Shown piece after piece: positions 27,487 through 38,132 of a DNA stretch of 64,000 bases. The notes under the pieces were generated by a model. It saw only the letters and a list, made by a program, of their open reading frames with translations. It was not told the origin of the DNA and did no database searches. The DNA lies in contig JAAXZN010000052.1 in NCBI GenBank assembly GCA_012719855.1, forward strand, positions 1 through 64,000, in the 5' to 3' direction. The DNA is from Serratia liquefaciens. GTDB lineage: Bacteria; Pseudomonadota; Gammaproteobacteria; Enterobacterales; Enterobacteriaceae. The translations under genes were made by a program, and so were the position numbers. Position 1 is the first letter of the stretch, and the number at the start of each line of letters is the position of its first letter.

Positions 27487-28641
27487 ATGGATCAATTTTT
27501 ACCTTTCTCTCGCCCGGCGATTGGCGATGAAGAAATCGCGGCGGTAGAAAAGGTACTGCGCTCAGGCTGGATCACCACCGGACCGCAAAATCAGCAGTTG
27601 GAAAGTGAGTTTTGCGCCACCTTCGGCTGCAAACACGCCATCGCCATCTGTTCCGCTACCGCTGGTATGCATATCACCCTGATGGCGCTGGGCATTGGCC
27701 CCGGCGATGAAGTCATCACTCCCTCACAAACTTGGGTTTCAACCCTTAACATGATCGAATTACTCGGCGCCACGCCGGTAATGATCGACGTTGACCGCGA
27801 TACGTTGATGGTCAATGCCAGGGATGTTGAAGCCGCCATTACGACCAAAACCAAAGCCATTGTCCCGGTGCATTATGCCGGTGCGCCACTGCAAATGGAC
27901 GCATTGCGAGACGTGGCCAAACGCCACAACCTGCCGCTGATTGAAGACGCCGCTCATGCGGTGGGTTCCCGTTACAACGGTGAATGGGTTGGCGCGCGAG
28001 GAACGGCCATCTTCTCGTTCCACGCGATTAAAAACCTGACCTGTGCCGAAGGTGGACTGATTGCCACCGACGATGATGCACTGGCGGATCGTCTGCGCTG
28101 TCTGAAGTTTCACGGTCTGGCCGTTGACGCTTTCGACCGTCAGCAACTGGGGCGCAAGCCGCAGGCCGAAGTGGTGGAGCCGGGTTACAAATACAACCTT
28201 TCCGATATCCACGCGGCCATCGCCGTCGTGCAGTTGGCACGTCTGCCGCAGTTGAACGCCCGCCGTAAAGAGCTGGCTCAGCGTTATATCACTGCGCTGG
28301 AAGGTTCACCTTTCCTGCCGCTGGGGTTGCCTGATTATCCGCATGACCACGCCTGGCACCTGTTTATGGTGCGCGTTGACGCCGAACGTTGCGGTATTGA
28401 TCGCGACCAACTGATGGAACGCCTGAAAGAGGTGGGCATTGGTACCGGGCTGCATTTCCGCGCGGCGCATACTCAGAAGTTTTACCGCGACCGTTATCCG
28501 CAATTGTCCTTGCCCAATACCGAATGGAACTCGGCGCGTTTATGCACCTTGCCGCTATTCCCTGATATGACCGACGCCGATGTTGATCGCGTGGTCAAAG
28601 CCTTGTCTTCTGTTGTGGAGTCTTTACGTGTCTCGCGTTGA
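27487..28641 (+). CDS. arnB: UDP-4-amino-4-deoxy-L-arabinose aminotransferase ArnB
   Basis: This 384-residue PLP enzyme of the DegT/DnrJ/EryC1 family transfers an amino group from glutamate to UDP-L-Ara4O, giving UDP-L-Ara4N. The PLP lysine is K182 in [15 protein letters not shown], and the SGWITTGPQ start is typical. The ATG at 27487 has GGGG six bases upstream; a TTG seven codons earlier is unlikely. It is the first gene of arnBCADTEF, with PmrA/PhoP-type boxes ahead, and its 3' end overlaps arnC by 14 bases. Confidence 0.96.
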   Translation: MDQFLPFSRPAIGDEEIAAVEKVLRSGWITTGPQNQQLESEFCATFGCKHAIAICSATAGMHITLMALGIGPGDEVITPSQTWVSTLNMIELLGATPVMIDVDRDTLMVNARDVEAAITTKTKAIVPVHYAGAPLQMDALRDVAKRHNLPLIEDAAHAVGSRYNGEWVGARGTAIFSFHAIKNLTCAEGGLIATDDDALADRLRCLKFHGLAVDAFDRQQLGRKPQAEVVEPGYKYNLSDIHAAIAVVQLARLPQLNARRKELAQRYITALEGSPFLPLGLPDYPHDHAWHLFMVRVDAERCGIDRDQLMERLKEVGIGTGLHFRAAHTQKFYRDRYPQLSLPNTEWNSARLCTLPLFPDMTDADVDRVVKALSSVVESLRVSR

Positions 28642-29608
28642 ACCGATAAAAAAAGTTTCGGTGGTGATCCCGGTGTACAACGAGCAGGAAAGTTTGCCTG
28701 CCTTGCTTGAGCGCACCACTGCCGCCTGTAAACAGCTGGCCCAGCCTTATGAAATTATCCTGGTCGATGACGGCAGCAGCGACAATTCTGCCGATATGTT
28801 GACTGCCGCCGCCGAACAGCCCGGCAGCTGTGTGATTGCGGTCTTGCTGAACCGTAACTACGGGCAGCACTCGGCGATCATGGCCGGTTTCAATCAGGTG
28901 AGTGGCGATCTGGTGATCACGCTGGATGCCGATTTGCAAAACCCGCCGGAAGAGATCCCGCGCCTGGTGCGAGTGGCGGAAGAGGGCTACGACGTGGTCG
29001 GCACCGTGCGTGCCAACCGTCAGGACTCCTGGTTCCGCAAAAGTGCTTCCCGCGTCATCAATATGATGATCCAGCGCGCCACCGGTAAATCGATGGGCGA
29101 CTACGGCTGTATGTTACGCGCCTATCGCCGCCATATTATCGAAGCGATGCTGAACTGCCACGAGCGCAGCACCTTTATTCCAATTCTGGCGAACACCTTC
29201 GCCCGGCGCACCACGGAAATCGACGTGCTGCACGCCGAACGCGAGTTTGGCGACTCAAAATACAGCCTGATGAAGCTGATCAATCTGATGTATGACCTGA
29301 TCACCTGTTTGACCACCACGCCGCTGCGTTTGCTGAGCGTCGTGGGCAGTGTGATTGCGCTCTCAGGTTTTCTGCTGGCGGTGTTGCTGATCGCGCTGCG
29401 TTTGATTATGGGCCCTGAATGGGCGGGCGGCGGGGTGTTTACCCTGTTTGCCGTACTGTTTTCCTTTATTGGCGCCCAATTTGTCGGCATGGGTTTGTTG
29501 GGAGAGTACATCGGTCGCATCTATACCGACGTGCGCGCTCGTCCCCGTTATTTTGTTCAGAAAGTGGTCGGTGAACAGCCGAACCACAATACTCAGGAAG
29601 AAGAATGA
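28628..29608 (+). CDS. arnC: Undecaprenyl-phosphate Ara4FN transferase ArnC
   Basis: This 326-residue GT2-family glycosyltransferase has nucleotide-binding motifs [22 protein letters not shown] and [13 protein letters not shown]. Two C-terminal membrane helices begin at about residue 235. It moves Ara4-formyl-N from UDP to undecaprenyl phosphate at the inner face of the membrane. The GTG start at 28628 ([15 protein letters not shown]) has GGAG seven bases upstream and matches the family start. A longer upstream frame reads through arnB. Confidence 0.95.
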   Translation: MSRVEPIKKVSVVIPVYNEQESLPALLERTTAACKQLAQPYEIILVDDGSSDNSADMLTAAAEQPGSCVIAVLLNRNYGQHSAIMAGFNQVSGDLVITLDADLQNPPEEIPRLVRVAEEGYDVVGTVRANRQDSWFRKSASRVINMMIQRATGKSMGDYGCMLRAYRRHIIEAMLNCHERSTFIPILANTFARRTTEIDVLHAEREFGDSKYSLMKLINLMYDLITCLTTTPLRLLSVVGSVIALSGFLLAVLLIALRLIMGPEWAGGGVFTLFAVLFSFIGAQFVGMGLLGEYIGRIYTDVRARPRYFVQKVVGEQPNHNTQEEE

Positions 29609-31590
29609 TGAAAGCTATTGTATTTGCTTACCATGATATTGGCTGCGCAGGTCTGAAAGCGCTGACTGACGCAGGCTATGACGTTCAAGCAGTATTCACG
29701 CATACCGACGATCCTGGTGAGAACAACTTCTTCTCCTCCGTTGCCCGTGTGGGTGCAGAATTGGAGTTACCGGTCTATGCGCCGGAGGACGTTAACCACC
29801 CGCTGTGGATCGAGCGTATTCGCCAGCTGCAGCCGGACATCATTTTCTCCTTCTATTACCGTAATCTCCTGAGCGACGAACTCCTGTCGCTGGCGCGGCT
29901 TGGCGGGTTCAACCTGCACGGTTCACTGCTGCCTCGTTACCGTGGTCGCGCACCGGTGAACTGGGCGCTGGTGAACGGCGAAACAGAAACCGGCGCTACG
30001 CTGCACAAAATGATCAAGCGCCCGGACGCCGGTGACATCGTCGGCCAACGTAAAGTGGCGATCACCGCTGAAGATACTGCGCTGACGTTGCACAAGAAAG
30101 TGCTGGAGGCGGCGCAAGCGCTGCTGAAAGACGAATTGCCGAAGCTGAAAAACTGTACGGCTTCATTCACCGCACAAAACGAAGCTGAAGCCAGCTATTT
30201 TGGTCGTCGGACAGCGGCAGACGGCGAGATCCTGTGGCACAAATCCGCGCAGGAAATCAATAACCTGATCCGCGCAGTGACCGAGCCTTACCCTGGCGCT
30301 TTCAGCTATCTCGGCCAGCGTAAACTGATTGTCTGGCGCGCTCGCGTGCTGGATGCACAGCATGACAAACAACCTGGTACCGTGCTCAGCACTTCGCCAC
30401 TGGTTATTGCCTGCGGGGAAGGCGCACTGGAAATCGTTGCCGGTCAAAACGATGCTGGCCTGTACGTACAGGGTAGCCGTCTGGCGCAGGAAATGGGCAT
30501 CGTCACCGACGTACGTCTGGCCGCCAAGCCCAACGCAGTGATGAAGCGCCGTACCCGCGTACTGATCCTCGGCGTTAACGGCTTTATCGGTAACCACCTG
30601 ACCGAGCGCCTGCTGCGTGACGACCGTTACGATATTTACGGTTTGGATATCGGTTCTGATGCCATTAGCCGTTTCCTGGATAACCCGCGCTTCCACTTTG
30701 TGGAAGGGGATATCAGCATCCATTCCGAGTGGATCGAATATCACATCAAAAAATGTGATGTCGTTCTGCCGCTGGTGGCCATCGCCACCCCGATCGAGTA
30801 CACCCGCAATCCACTGCGCGTGTTCGAGTTGGATTTTGAAGAAAACCTGAAGATCGTTCGTGACTGCGTGAAATACAACAAACGCATCATCTTCCCGTCC
30901 ACTTCCGAAGTGTACGGCATGTGCGACGATAAGGAGTTCGACGAAGATCATTCCCGCCTGATCGTCGGGCCAATCAACAAACAACGCTGGATTTACTCGG
31001 TGTCCAAACAGTTGCTGGACCGTGTGATCTGGGCCTATGGTGCCAAGGAAGGGCTGAAGTTCACGCTGTTCCGTCCGTTTAACTGGATGGGGCCGCGCCT
31101 GGATAACCTGGATGCAGCGCGCATCGGTTCTTCCCGCGCCATCACCCAGTTGATCCTCAATCTGGTGGAAGGTTCGCCGATCAAACTGATGGACGGCGGG
31201 GCGCAAAAACGCTGCTTTACCGATATCAACGACGGTATCGAAGCGCTGTTCCGTATCATCGAAAACCGCGACGGCCTGTGCGATGGCCAAATCGTCAACA
31301 TCGGTAACCCGACCAACGAGGCCAGCATCCGCGAACTGGCGGAAATGCTGCTCGAAAGTTTCAACAATCACCCGTTGCGCGACCGTTTCCCGCCGTTTGC
31401 CGGCTTTAAGGATGTCGAAAGCAGCAGCTATTACGGCAAGGGTTATCAGGACGTTGAGCACCGTACGCCAAGCATCAAAAATGCCCGCCGCCTGCTGGAT
31501 TGGCAGCCGACCATCGCGATGCAGCAAACCGTTGCCGATACCCTGGACTACTTCTTGCGCACCACCGTTCAGGAAGGTGACGGTGCATGA
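29608..31590 (+). CDS. arnA: Bifunctional UDP-glucuronate decarboxylase/UDP-Ara4N formyltransferase ArnA
   Basis: This 660-residue two-domain enzyme has an N-terminal formyltransferase domain (to about residue 300) with the [18 protein letters not shown] motif. The C-terminal dehydrogenase/decarboxylase domain has the NAD motif [17 protein letters not shown] and [10 protein letters not shown] with the catalytic Tyr/Lys. It makes UDP-Ara4O and later formylates UDP-Ara4N. Two ATG codons in a row (29605, 29608) overlap the arnC stop; the second gives the usual family start [13 protein letters not shown]. Confidence 0.97.
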   Translation: MKAIVFAYHDIGCAGLKALTDAGYDVQAVFTHTDDPGENNFFSSVARVGAELELPVYAPEDVNHPLWIERIRQLQPDIIFSFYYRNLLSDELLSLARLGGFNLHGSLLPRYRGRAPVNWALVNGETETGATLHKMIKRPDAGDIVGQRKVAITAEDTALTLHKKVLEAAQALLKDELPKLKNCTASFTAQNEAEASYFGRRTAADGEILWHKSAQEINNLIRAVTEPYPGAFSYLGQRKLIVWRARVLDAQHDKQPGTVLSTSPLVIACGEGALEIVAGQNDAGLYVQGSRLAQEMGIVTDVRLAAKPNAVMKRRTRVLILGVNGFIGNHLTERLLRDDRYDIYGLDIGSDAISRFLDNPRFHFVEGDISIHSEWIEYHIKKCDVVLPLVAIATPIEYTRNPLRVFELDFEENLKIVRDCVKYNKRIIFPSTSEVYGMCDDKEFDEDHSRLIVGPINKQRWIYSVSKQLLDRVIWAYGAKEGLKFTLFRPFNWMGPRLDNLDAARIGSSRAITQLILNLVEGSPIKLMDGGAQKRCFTDINDGIEALFRIIENRDGLCDGQIVNIGNPTNEASIRELAEMLLESFNNHPLRDRFPPFAGFKDVESSSYYGKGYQDVEHRTPSIKNARRLLDWQPTIAMQQTVADTLDYFLRTTVQEGDGA

Positions 31591-32492
31591 AGAAAGTCGG
31601 TCTGCGAGTTGATGTAGATACTTTCAGCGGTACCCGTGAAGGGGTACCGCAGTTGCTGGAGTTGTTCGACAAGTACAACATTCAGGCCAGTTTCTTCTTC
31701 AGCGTAGGGCCGGACAATATGGGGCGCCATCTGTGGCGCCTTTTACGTCCGAAGTTCCTGTGGAAAATGCTGCGCTCGAATGCTGCGTCGCTGTACGGCT
31801 GGGATATTCTGTTGGCCGGCACCGCCTGGCCGGGGCGTAATATCGCCCGTGCCCTGGGGCCATTGATGAAACTCACGGCGCAGGCAGGGCATGAAGTGGG
31901 CCTGCACGCCTGGGATCATCAGGGTTGGCAGGCCAAAGTCGGCCGTTGGTCTGAGGCGCAACTGACGCAACAGGTGCAGCTGGGTGTGGATGCGCTGACC
32001 GCCAGTACCGGGCTGCCGGTAAAATGCTCGGCCGTTGCCGGTTGGCGTGCGGATACGCGGGTGCTGGAAGTGAAGCAGCGCTTCGGTTTTCACTACAACA
32101 GCGATTGTCGCGGTACCCATCCGTTCCGTCCGGTATTAAGCGATGGCCGCGTGGGCACCGTGCAGATCCCGGTGACGTTACCAACCTTTGATGAGGTGAT
32201 TGGCAGCGAGGTCAGCATGGCTGACTTCAACGATTATATTTTACAGGCGATTGAAAACGACCGTGGCGTGCCGGTGTACACCATTCATACCGAAGTAGAG
32301 GGGATGTCACAGGCGGCGATGTTTGAGCAGTTACTGCAGCGGGCGCAACGGCAGGGCATAGAATTCTGTCCGTTAAGCGCCTTGTTGCCACAAGATTTGG
32401 CGTCATTGCCATTGGGCCGCGTCGAGCGTGCTCCTTTCCCTGGCCGCGAAGGTTGGCTGGGTTGTCAAACCGATGTGAAGGACGATTCATGA
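31587..32492 (+). CDS. arnD: 4-deoxy-4-formamido-arabinose-phosphoundecaprenol deformylase ArnD
   Basis: This 301-residue NodB-type polysaccharide deacetylase removes the formyl group from undecaprenyl-phosphate-Ara4FN, which makes the transfer to lipid A irreversible. Metal-binding residues are visible in RVDVDTF near the start and [13 protein letters not shown] at about residue 100. It overlaps arnA and arnT by four bases each. The family usually needs Mn or Zn at the active site. Confidence 0.95.
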   Translation: MKKVGLRVDVDTFSGTREGVPQLLELFDKYNIQASFFFSVGPDNMGRHLWRLLRPKFLWKMLRSNAASLYGWDILLAGTAWPGRNIARALGPLMKLTAQAGHEVGLHAWDHQGWQAKVGRWSEAQLTQQVQLGVDALTASTGLPVKCSAVAGWRADTRVLEVKQRFGFHYNSDCRGTHPFRPVLSDGRVGTVQIPVTLPTFDEVIGSEVSMADFNDYILQAIENDRGVPVYTIHTEVEGMSQAAMFEQLLQRAQRQGIEFCPLSALLPQDLASLPLGRVERAPFPGREGWLGCQTDVKDDS

Positions 32493-34153
32493 AGGCGCTA
32501 AAAGGATCCTGGGCCATTGTGTTGGCCATTTTTTTTGCTCTGGTTTACCTGATCCCCCTCAATGGTCGCCTGTTATGGCAACCGGACGAAACTCGCTACG
32601 CCGAGATCAGCCGTGAAATGCTGCAACGCGGCGACTGGGTAGTGCCGCATCTGCTTGGGCTGCGTTATTTTGAAAAGCCGGTTGCCGGATATTGGTTCAA
32701 CAACATCAGCCAGTGGCTGTTTGGCGATACCAACTTCGCGGTGCGTTTTGGCTCGGTATTCAGTACCGGCATGACCGCCGTGCTGGTGTTCGCGCTGGCG
32801 ATGCTGATGTGGCGCAACGCGCGCCGTGCCAGCCTGGCGACGCTGATTTTCCTGTCGATGGTGCTGGTGTTCAGTATCGGTACGTACAGCGTGCTGGATC
32901 CGATGATTTCCCTGTGGCTTGCGGCGGCCATGGTCAGTTATTACCTGACGCTGAAAGCCACCACGGTCAAGGGCAAACTGGGCGGCTACGTGCTGCTGGG
33001 GCTGGCCTGCGGCATGGGCTTTATGACCAAGGGGTTCCTGGCACTGGCGGTGCCGGTGATCGCAGTGATCCCAATAGTCATTCAGCAGCGGCGGATCAAA
33101 GATTTGTTAATCTACGGCCCGCTGGCGATCCTGACCGCGGTATTGCTTAGCCTGCCTTGGGCACTGGCCATTGCTCAACGTGAGCCGGACTTTTGGAACT
33201 ACTTCTTCTGGGTGGAGCATATTCAGCGCTTCGCCGAGGATAATGCCCAGCATAAAGCGCCGTTCTGGTATTACATTCCGATTTTGATGGCGGCGGTGTT
33301 GCCATGGCTGGCGTTGTTACCGGGATCCTTGCTCAAGGGGTGGCGTGAGCGCGTGCAGCGACCGGAGCTGTTCTTCCTGCTGAGTTGGGTGATGATGCCG
33401 CTGATCTTTTTCAGCATCGCCAAAGGCAAACTGCCGACCTATATTTTGCCGTGCATGGCACCGTTGGCGCTGTTAATGGCCGCTTACGCCGAGGACTATG
33501 CGGCATCCTTGCGCAGTAAAATGTTCAAGGTCAACGCATTGCTGAACGGTTTGTTTGGCCTGATTTGCGTGGTGGCGCTGCTGGTGCTGGGCTCAGGATT
33601 GCTGCCGAAGGTGAAGCTGTTCGGGGCTCAGGAGTGGCCGAAGATCGTCATCGGCATTATTATGTTCGCCGGTTGGCTGTTGTTTGCCATAGTGTCGGCG
33701 CGTAATAACGCACAACGTTGGCGCTGGGCGGCGGCTTGTCCGCTACTGCTGTGCTTGCTGGTGGGTTACGCTATTCCGCAGCAGGTCACTGATTCCAAGC
33801 TGCCGCAAAACTTTATCCGCGTGAATATGGCGCAGTTAGGCCATAGCCGTTATGTATTGACCGACAGCGCAGGGGTCGCGGCAGGGCTGGCCTGGGAGTT
33901 GAAGCGCAGCGACGTGCTGATGTTCAGCGAGAAAGGTGAAGTGGCATATGGCCTGGCCTATCCGGATTCCCGCAGCCATTTCATCAGCGATGCCGATTTC
34001 CCGCAGTGGTTGGCGCAAGCACGCAAACAGGGCGACGTCTCATTGGTATTGCAACTGTCGAGAGGAGATCACGTGCCGCAAAACTTGCCGGCAGCGGACA
34101 AAGTGGTTGAGATGAACCGCTTGGCGCTGCTTTGGTATCAACAGCAGCCATGA
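32489..34153 (+). CDS. arnT: Lipid A 4-amino-4-deoxy-L-arabinosyltransferase ArnT
   Basis: This 554-residue GT-C membrane enzyme has about 12-13 transmembrane helices and a C-terminal periplasmic domain. The first periplasmic loop has [14 protein letters not shown], which holds the catalytic Asp of the protein-mannosyltransferase-like superfamily. It adds L-Ara4N to lipid A phosphates, lowering the negative charge and giving polymyxin resistance. The ATG at 32489 overlaps the arnD stop (ATGA). The length fits E. coli ArnT (550). Confidence 0.96.
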   Translation: MKALKGSWAIVLAIFFALVYLIPLNGRLLWQPDETRYAEISREMLQRGDWVVPHLLGLRYFEKPVAGYWFNNISQWLFGDTNFAVRFGSVFSTGMTAVLVFALAMLMWRNARRASLATLIFLSMVLVFSIGTYSVLDPMISLWLAAAMVSYYLTLKATTVKGKLGGYVLLGLACGMGFMTKGFLALAVPVIAVIPIVIQQRRIKDLLIYGPLAILTAVLLSLPWALAIAQREPDFWNYFFWVEHIQRFAEDNAQHKAPFWYYIPILMAAVLPWLALLPGSLLKGWRERVQRPELFFLLSWVMMPLIFFSIAKGKLPTYILPCMAPLALLMAAYAEDYAASLRSKMFKVNALLNGLFGLICVVALLVLGSGLLPKVKLFGAQEWPKIVIGIIMFAGWLLFAIVSARNNAQRWRWAAACPLLLCLLVGYAIPQQVTDSKLPQNFIRVNMAQLGHSRYVLTDSAGVAAGLAWELKRSDVLMFSEKGEVAYGLAYPDSRSHFISDADFPQWLAQARKQGDVSLVLQLSRGDHVPQNLPAADKVVEMNRLALLWYQQQP

Positions 34154-34497
34154 TAGTCGGCTACTTGCTGGTGCTGGTGGTCAGTCTGCTCACCTGTGGT
34201 GGGCAGCTGTGCCAGAAACAAGCGGCCCAAAGCTGGCAATTGCCCCCCGACGTGAGGCGGGGGGTGACACTGCGCTGGCTGATACTGGCGGTGCTGTTGC
34301 TGGGGTTGGGCATGGCGGTTTGGCTCAACGTGCTGCAACGTTTGCCGCTCAGCCTGGCTTATCCGACGCTCAGCCTGAATTTTGTGTTGGTGACATTGGC
34401 AGCCCGATGGTTGTTTAAAGAACCCACCACCGCGCGCCATTGGTGCGGCGTGGCGTCGATCATGCTGGGGATCCTGCTGATGAGTATCAATCCATGA
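34150..34497 (+). CDS. arnE: Undecaprenyl-phosphate-Ara4N flippase subunit ArnE
   Basis: This 115-residue EmrE-like small membrane protein has four hydrophobic helices, with the [21 protein letters not shown] signature typical of ArnE. With ArnF it flips undecaprenyl-phosphate-Ara4N to the periplasmic face. The ATG at 34150 overlaps the arnT stop by four bases. A longer frame from 34132 is ignored because it lies inside arnT. Confidence 0.94.
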   Translation: MIVGYLLVLVVSLLTCGGQLCQKQAAQSWQLPPDVRRGVTLRWLILAVLLLGLGMAVWLNVLQRLPLSLAYPTLSLNFVLVTLAARWLFKEPTTARHWCGVASIMLGILLMSINP

Positions 34498-34886
34498 GGG
34501 GTTACGCCTGGGGCGCGGCCAGCGTGCTACTGGTCACGTTGGCGCAACTGCTGATGAAATGGGGCATGGCGCAGATCCCATTAATGTCGTTTGCCGACGT
34601 TACGCTGAGCCTGTTTGCCCAATACTGGGTGCCGTTACTGGCGGTTAGCGGCGGTATTTTTGGCTACGCGCTGTCCATGCTGTGCTGGTTCTTCGCACTG
34701 CACTATCTTCCGCTAAACCGCGCTTACCCATTGCTGAGCGTGAGCTATGCGCTGGTGTACCTGGCCGCGGTGATCCTGCCGTGGTTTAACGAATCCGCCA
34801 CCCTGTTGAAAACGTTGGGGACGCTGTTTATCCTGTTTGGCGTGTGGTTGATTAACAGCCAGGCCAAGGTAAAAACGCCTCAATAG
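34494..34886 (+). CDS. arnF: Undecaprenyl-phosphate-Ara4N flippase subunit ArnF
   Basis: This 130-residue four-helix membrane protein is the partner of ArnE, with [19 protein letters not shown] as its family signature. The ATG at 34494 overlaps the arnE stop, ending a chain of 4-14 base overlaps that runs from arnB to here and implies one tightly coupled transcript. A short C-rich/G-rich hairpin near 34935-34950 could be a weak terminator. Confidence 0.94.
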   Translation: MRGYAWGAASVLLVTLAQLLMKWGMAQIPLMSFADVTLSLFAQYWVPLLAVSGGIFGYALSMLCWFFALHYLPLNRAYPLLSVSYALVYLAAVILPWFNESATLLKTLGTLFILFGVWLINSQAKVKTPQ

Positions 34887-35060
34887 CGCAAAAAGTGGTG
34901 CCAATGCGATTATCTCCTTCACCGCGCTTGCCTTTTTCCCCTACTGGGGGATAAATTAGCCCCAAATAGCGCTTTCCTTATGGGGTGCCGGCTTTGCCTC
35001 GCAGGCGGTATGCTTTTACCGGGCGGCATGCTGCGGCAACCTGTTCAATGAAGGGATATT

Positions 35061-35525
35061 ATGCGGATGCGTATTTGGTTTTTATTAGCCAGTTTAATTC
35101 TTGCCGGTTGCAGCAGCCATGCACCGCCGCCCAGCGGTCGGTTGGCGGACTCTATCGTGGTGGTGGCTCAGTTGAATGAGCAACTGCGTCAATGGTACGG
35201 CGCACCTTATCGTTACGGTGGGGTGGATCGCGGCGGCGTCGACTGCTCCGGTTTCGTTTATCGCACCTTCCGCGACCGTTTCGATATGCAATTACCCCGT
35301 TCGACGGTGGAACAAACCTCGCTGGGAACCAAAGTCTCGCGCGATGAGCTGATGCCGGGCGATCTGGTGTTTTTCAAAACCGGCGGCGGTGAGAACGGTT
35401 TGCACGTTGGCATTTATGATACCAACGATCAGTTTATTCATGCCTCCACCAGCCGTGGCGTGATGCGCTCCTCGCTGGACAATGTGTATTGGAAAAAGGC
35501 CTACTGGCAGGCGCGGCGCATTTAA
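35061..35525 (+). CDS. nlpC: NlpC/P60 family lipoprotein NlpC
   Basis: This 154-residue outer-membrane-type lipoprotein has lipobox LILAGC and a cysteine-peptidase domain. Catalytic residues can be placed in GVDCSGF (Cys), GLHVGIY (His) and QFIHAST (third polar residue, His). It closely matches E. coli NlpC in length and in the DNVYWKKAYWQARRI end. NlpC/P60 enzymes cut peptide links in peptidoglycan stems; the exact role of NlpC is unclear. A GAAGGGA ribosome site precedes the start. Confidence 0.94.
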   Translation: MRMRIWFLLASLILAGCSSHAPPPSGRLADSIVVVAQLNEQLRQWYGAPYRYGGVDRGGVDCSGFVYRTFRDRFDMQLPRSTVEQTSLGTKVSRDELMPGDLVFFKTGGGENGLHVGIYDTNDQFIHASTSRGVMRSSLDNVYWKKAYWQARRI

Positions 35526-35582
35526 TCTTAAGCTGTTGATTTGGTGTATCATGGCGGTATCACGTGCTTAACGGGGACCGCC

Positions 35583-36596
35583 ATGAATAACTTACGCTTA
35601 CTGATTTCCGATTCTTACGACCCCTGGTTTAATCTGGCCGTGGAAGAGTGCATCTTCCGCGAAATGACCACGCAGAAAATCCTGTTCTTATGGCGCAATG
35701 CCGAAACGGTGGTCATAGGCCAATCACAAAACCCGTGGAAAGAGTGCAACACCCGGCGAATGGAGCAGGACGGCATTCGCCTGGCTCGTCGCAGCAGCGG
35801 CGGTGGGGCGGTATTTCACGATTTGGGCAACACCTGTTTTACCTTTATGGCGGGCAAACCGGGTTACGACAAAACCCTTTCCACCGGCATCATTCTGCAG
35901 GCGTTGGCGCAGTTGGGTATTTCTGCCACGGCGTCGGGCCGTAATGATCTGGTGATCGAAACGCCGGAAGGCGTGCGTAAAATCTCCGGCTCGGCCTATC
36001 GGGAAACGCAGGATCGCGGATTTCACCATGGCACCTTGCTGCTGAATGCCGATCTTAACCGTCTGGCAGATTATCTTAATCCGGATCCCAAAAAGCTGCA
36101 GGCCAAAGGCATCACCTCGGTACGCTCCCGCGTGGCCAACCTGGTGGAATTTAAGCCTGACATCACTCACCAGCAGGTATGCGATGCGGTGACTCAGGCC
36201 TTTTTCGATCACTATGGTGAGACCGCCACGGCGGAAATCATCTCACCGGATGTTTATCCCGACCTGCCGGATTTTGCCGCGCAGTTTGCCAAACAGAGCA
36301 GTTGGGAATGGAATTTCGGCAAGGCGCCGGCATTTAGCCATTTGCTGAATGAACGCTTTGTTTGGGGTGGGGTGGATATCTTCTTTGACGTAGAGAAAGG
36401 CCTTATCTGCCGGTCGCAGATTTTCAGCGACAGCCTTAGTCCGGCGCCGTTGCAGCGCTTGGCAGAGATGTTGGTGGGCTGCGCCTACCGCAGTGAAGCC
36501 TTGGCAGAGTGCTGCGACAAGCTGATTGCTAAGTTTCCGGAGCAGGCTGTCGAGTTAGCCGAGCTGCGGCAATGGTTGGTCGAAACGATCAAATAA
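35583..36596 (+). CDS. lplA: Lipoate-protein ligase A
   Basis: This 337-residue enzyme activates free lipoate with ATP and attaches it to lipoyl domains of 2-oxoacid dehydrogenases and the glycine cleavage H protein. The adenylate-binding loop [15 protein letters not shown] lies at about residues 70-84, with the lysine in [12 protein letters not shown]-terminal accessory domain follows. The ATG at 35583 has GGGGA five bases upstream; the longer frame is rejected. It is 57 bases after nlpC. In E. coli lplA is elsewhere, so its place here differs from that genome. Confidence 0.95.
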   Translation: MNNLRLLISDSYDPWFNLAVEECIFREMTTQKILFLWRNAETVVIGQSQNPWKECNTRRMEQDGIRLARRSSGGGAVFHDLGNTCFTFMAGKPGYDKTLSTGIILQALAQLGISATASGRNDLVIETPEGVRKISGSAYRETQDRGFHHGTLLLNADLNRLADYLNPDPKKLQAKGITSVRSRVANLVEFKPDITHQQVCDAVTQAFFDHYGETATAEIISPDVYPDLPDFAAQFAKQSSWEWNFGKAPAFSHLLNERFVWGGVDIFFDVEKGLICRSQIFSDSLSPAPLQRLAEMLVGCAYRSEALAECCDKLIAKFPEQAVELAELRQWLVETIK

Positions 36597-36618
36597 TAAC
36601 CACACTTCAAATATCAAG

Positions 36619-36643
36619 GGATGACGGCTGTCATCCTTTTTTT
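36619..36643 (+). terminator. lplA terminator
   Basis: GGATGAC-GGCT-GTCATCC followed by TTTTTTT. Confidence 0.9.
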
Positions 36644-36644
36644 A

Positions 36645-37148
36645 TGCCGAAAGTTTGTTCCGCTTTATTGTTGTTGTTGATTCTCAGCTACCGAAATCCA
36701 CCACAATAGCGGGTAGCATGAATTTCCCATAAATCAAGGTGTGCATTTTTTTGCTGTTTCAATGCAAAGAATAACGTACGGAATTGATGTGTTATTAAAT
36801 TTAATCAGTTGGCGACAGGCTTGCGCTTGTGTGGATTTCATGCTTAATTGATATTTAGATTTACTTAAGAATTTCTTTAATGAAAACAATAGCAATAAGC
36901 CAAATTTTCAGTGTAACTATATTACTTAACCTAAATATAGTTTGAATTCAGTGAGGTTGCGGCAATTTTGCCTTAAGCCAAATTGGTTTTGATTCAGCGC
37001 CAAGTGAACGCAACATAGCTTTAATCTATCAATTAAATGATAAGTTATCACTATTTGCATTGATATTTCCGATTAATCTCAGAGGGATTGATCGATAAAA
37101 TATATTGATATACGATGAGGTGCTCGCCATTCAGCCTGTGGCATTGAA
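36645..37148. other. 500-base AT-rich gap with no gene recognised
   Basis: The gap holds no open frame with a ribosome site and no clear hairpin-plus-T structure. It presumably carries the promoter of the EAL gene and upstream AT-rich DNA of the kind that H-NS binds (inference from composition). Confidence 0.5.
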
Positions 37149-37886
37149 ATGAAAATACAATTCGAAGCTGACTTTATTAGTAGCTATGTTTTTCAACCTG
37201 TTTACTCAATGGAGGGCAGGCTGTTAGCGGTGGAAATCTTGAACCGCTTTAATAGTCTGGACGGTGATTTGGCTATGCCGGCTGACATTGGGATTAATTT
37301 ACTGACCGCTGAGCAAAAGATTGAGTTATTTAATGAGCAATTGAAACTGGCAGAACAGAATGCACCCTGGTTTGTCGAAAACGACGTTCTGTTGACGCTT
37401 AATATTGAAGAAACCCTGGTCGATTTGATTCTCGCTGACGGTCAACTCTGTGATCGTATCCGGCAATGGTCATTCATTGCCTTTGAAATCAGTGAGGGAT
37501 TCCCGAATCTTTCGGCCGGCAAGAGCAACCCAAAGATCCTCCGGCTGAGCGAATTATTTTCGCTGTGGTTGGATGATTTCGGCTCCGGTCAGGCGACCCT
37601 GACCGCCTTGTATGACGGGTTGTTCGACTACGTGAAGATCGACAAGCGTTTTTACTGGCAGTTGTTTACCCATCAGGGATATGACGTGGTCATTGACTCG
37701 CTATTAAAGAATATCAATCTGCTGTGCAAAGGGGTAATCGTCGGAGGAATAGAAAAAAGGGAATATTTTAATAAGCTCAGACACGCCGGGGTTTTTGGCC
37801 TGCAAGGTTTTTTATGGCCCAGCGTTGGTGTGGATAATCTGGCGGCGTTACGGGTAACACCCGATGAGTTCAATAACAATAATTGA
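37149..37886 (+). CDS. ydiV: YdiV/RflP-like EAL-domain protein
   Basis: This 245-residue single EAL domain has no sensor part. Position next to nlpC and btu, size, and the ending LQGFLWPSVGVDNL point to YdiV (RflP), which in E. coli and Salmonella binds FlhD4C2, blocks flagellar gene activation and has no phosphodiesterase activity. Unlike the E. coli protein this copy keeps much of the catalytic set: E29, N85, E113, D142-D143 in LDDFGSG and K163. The EGVE metal/loop glutamate is replaced by glycine (VGGIE, residue 199). It could therefore be a degenerate or a weakly active enzyme. The ribosome site is poor, suggesting low translation. Confidence 0.82.
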   Translation: MKIQFEADFISSYVFQPVYSMEGRLLAVEILNRFNSLDGDLAMPADIGINLLTAEQKIELFNEQLKLAEQNAPWFVENDVLLTLNIEETLVDLILADGQLCDRIRQWSFIAFEISEGFPNLSAGKSNPKILRLSELFSLWLDDFGSGQATLTALYDGLFDYVKIDKRFYWQLFTHQGYDVVIDSLLKNINLLCKGVIVGGIEKREYFNKLRHAGVFGLQGFLWPSVGVDNLAALRVTPDEFNNNN

Positions 37887-37912
37887 GAGTACTACACACA
37901 ACGGAGCCAATA

Positions 37913-38032
37913 ATGGACTGGATGATGTCAGTTGTGATTCCGGCGCTGTTATTCATTATGATTTTCTCGCCGATCGGGTATTTTTCCGTTCAGCGTAAAA
38001 AGGCATTCAAACCGTATCGGCATAAACGCTGA
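37913..38032 (+). CDS. 39-residue single-pass membrane peptide
   Basis: A short frame encodes [20 protein letters not shown] and then [19 protein letters not shown]. It has one membrane helix (about residues 5-25) and a strongly basic tail that would face the cytoplasm. GGAG lies six bases before the ATG, a good ribosome site. It starts 27 bases after the ydiV stop and ends about 100 bases before selO, so it may be co-transcribed with ydiV. I know no named family for it. Confidence 0.65.
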   Translation: MDWMMSVVIPALLFIMIFSPIGYFSVQRKKAFKPYRHKR

Positions 38033-38132
38033 TCCCCGCATCTGCCCAGGTATCAGGCAGATGCGTTCTCCCTGCATTTCCTCTGTGTTAATCGCCCCGT
38101 CCAAGCTCTACACTAGGTGGAACGGAGGGCCT

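Noticed and set aside
30163-31527. A 454-codon open frame on the minus strand
   Set aside because: Antisense shadow of arnA; composition artefact.
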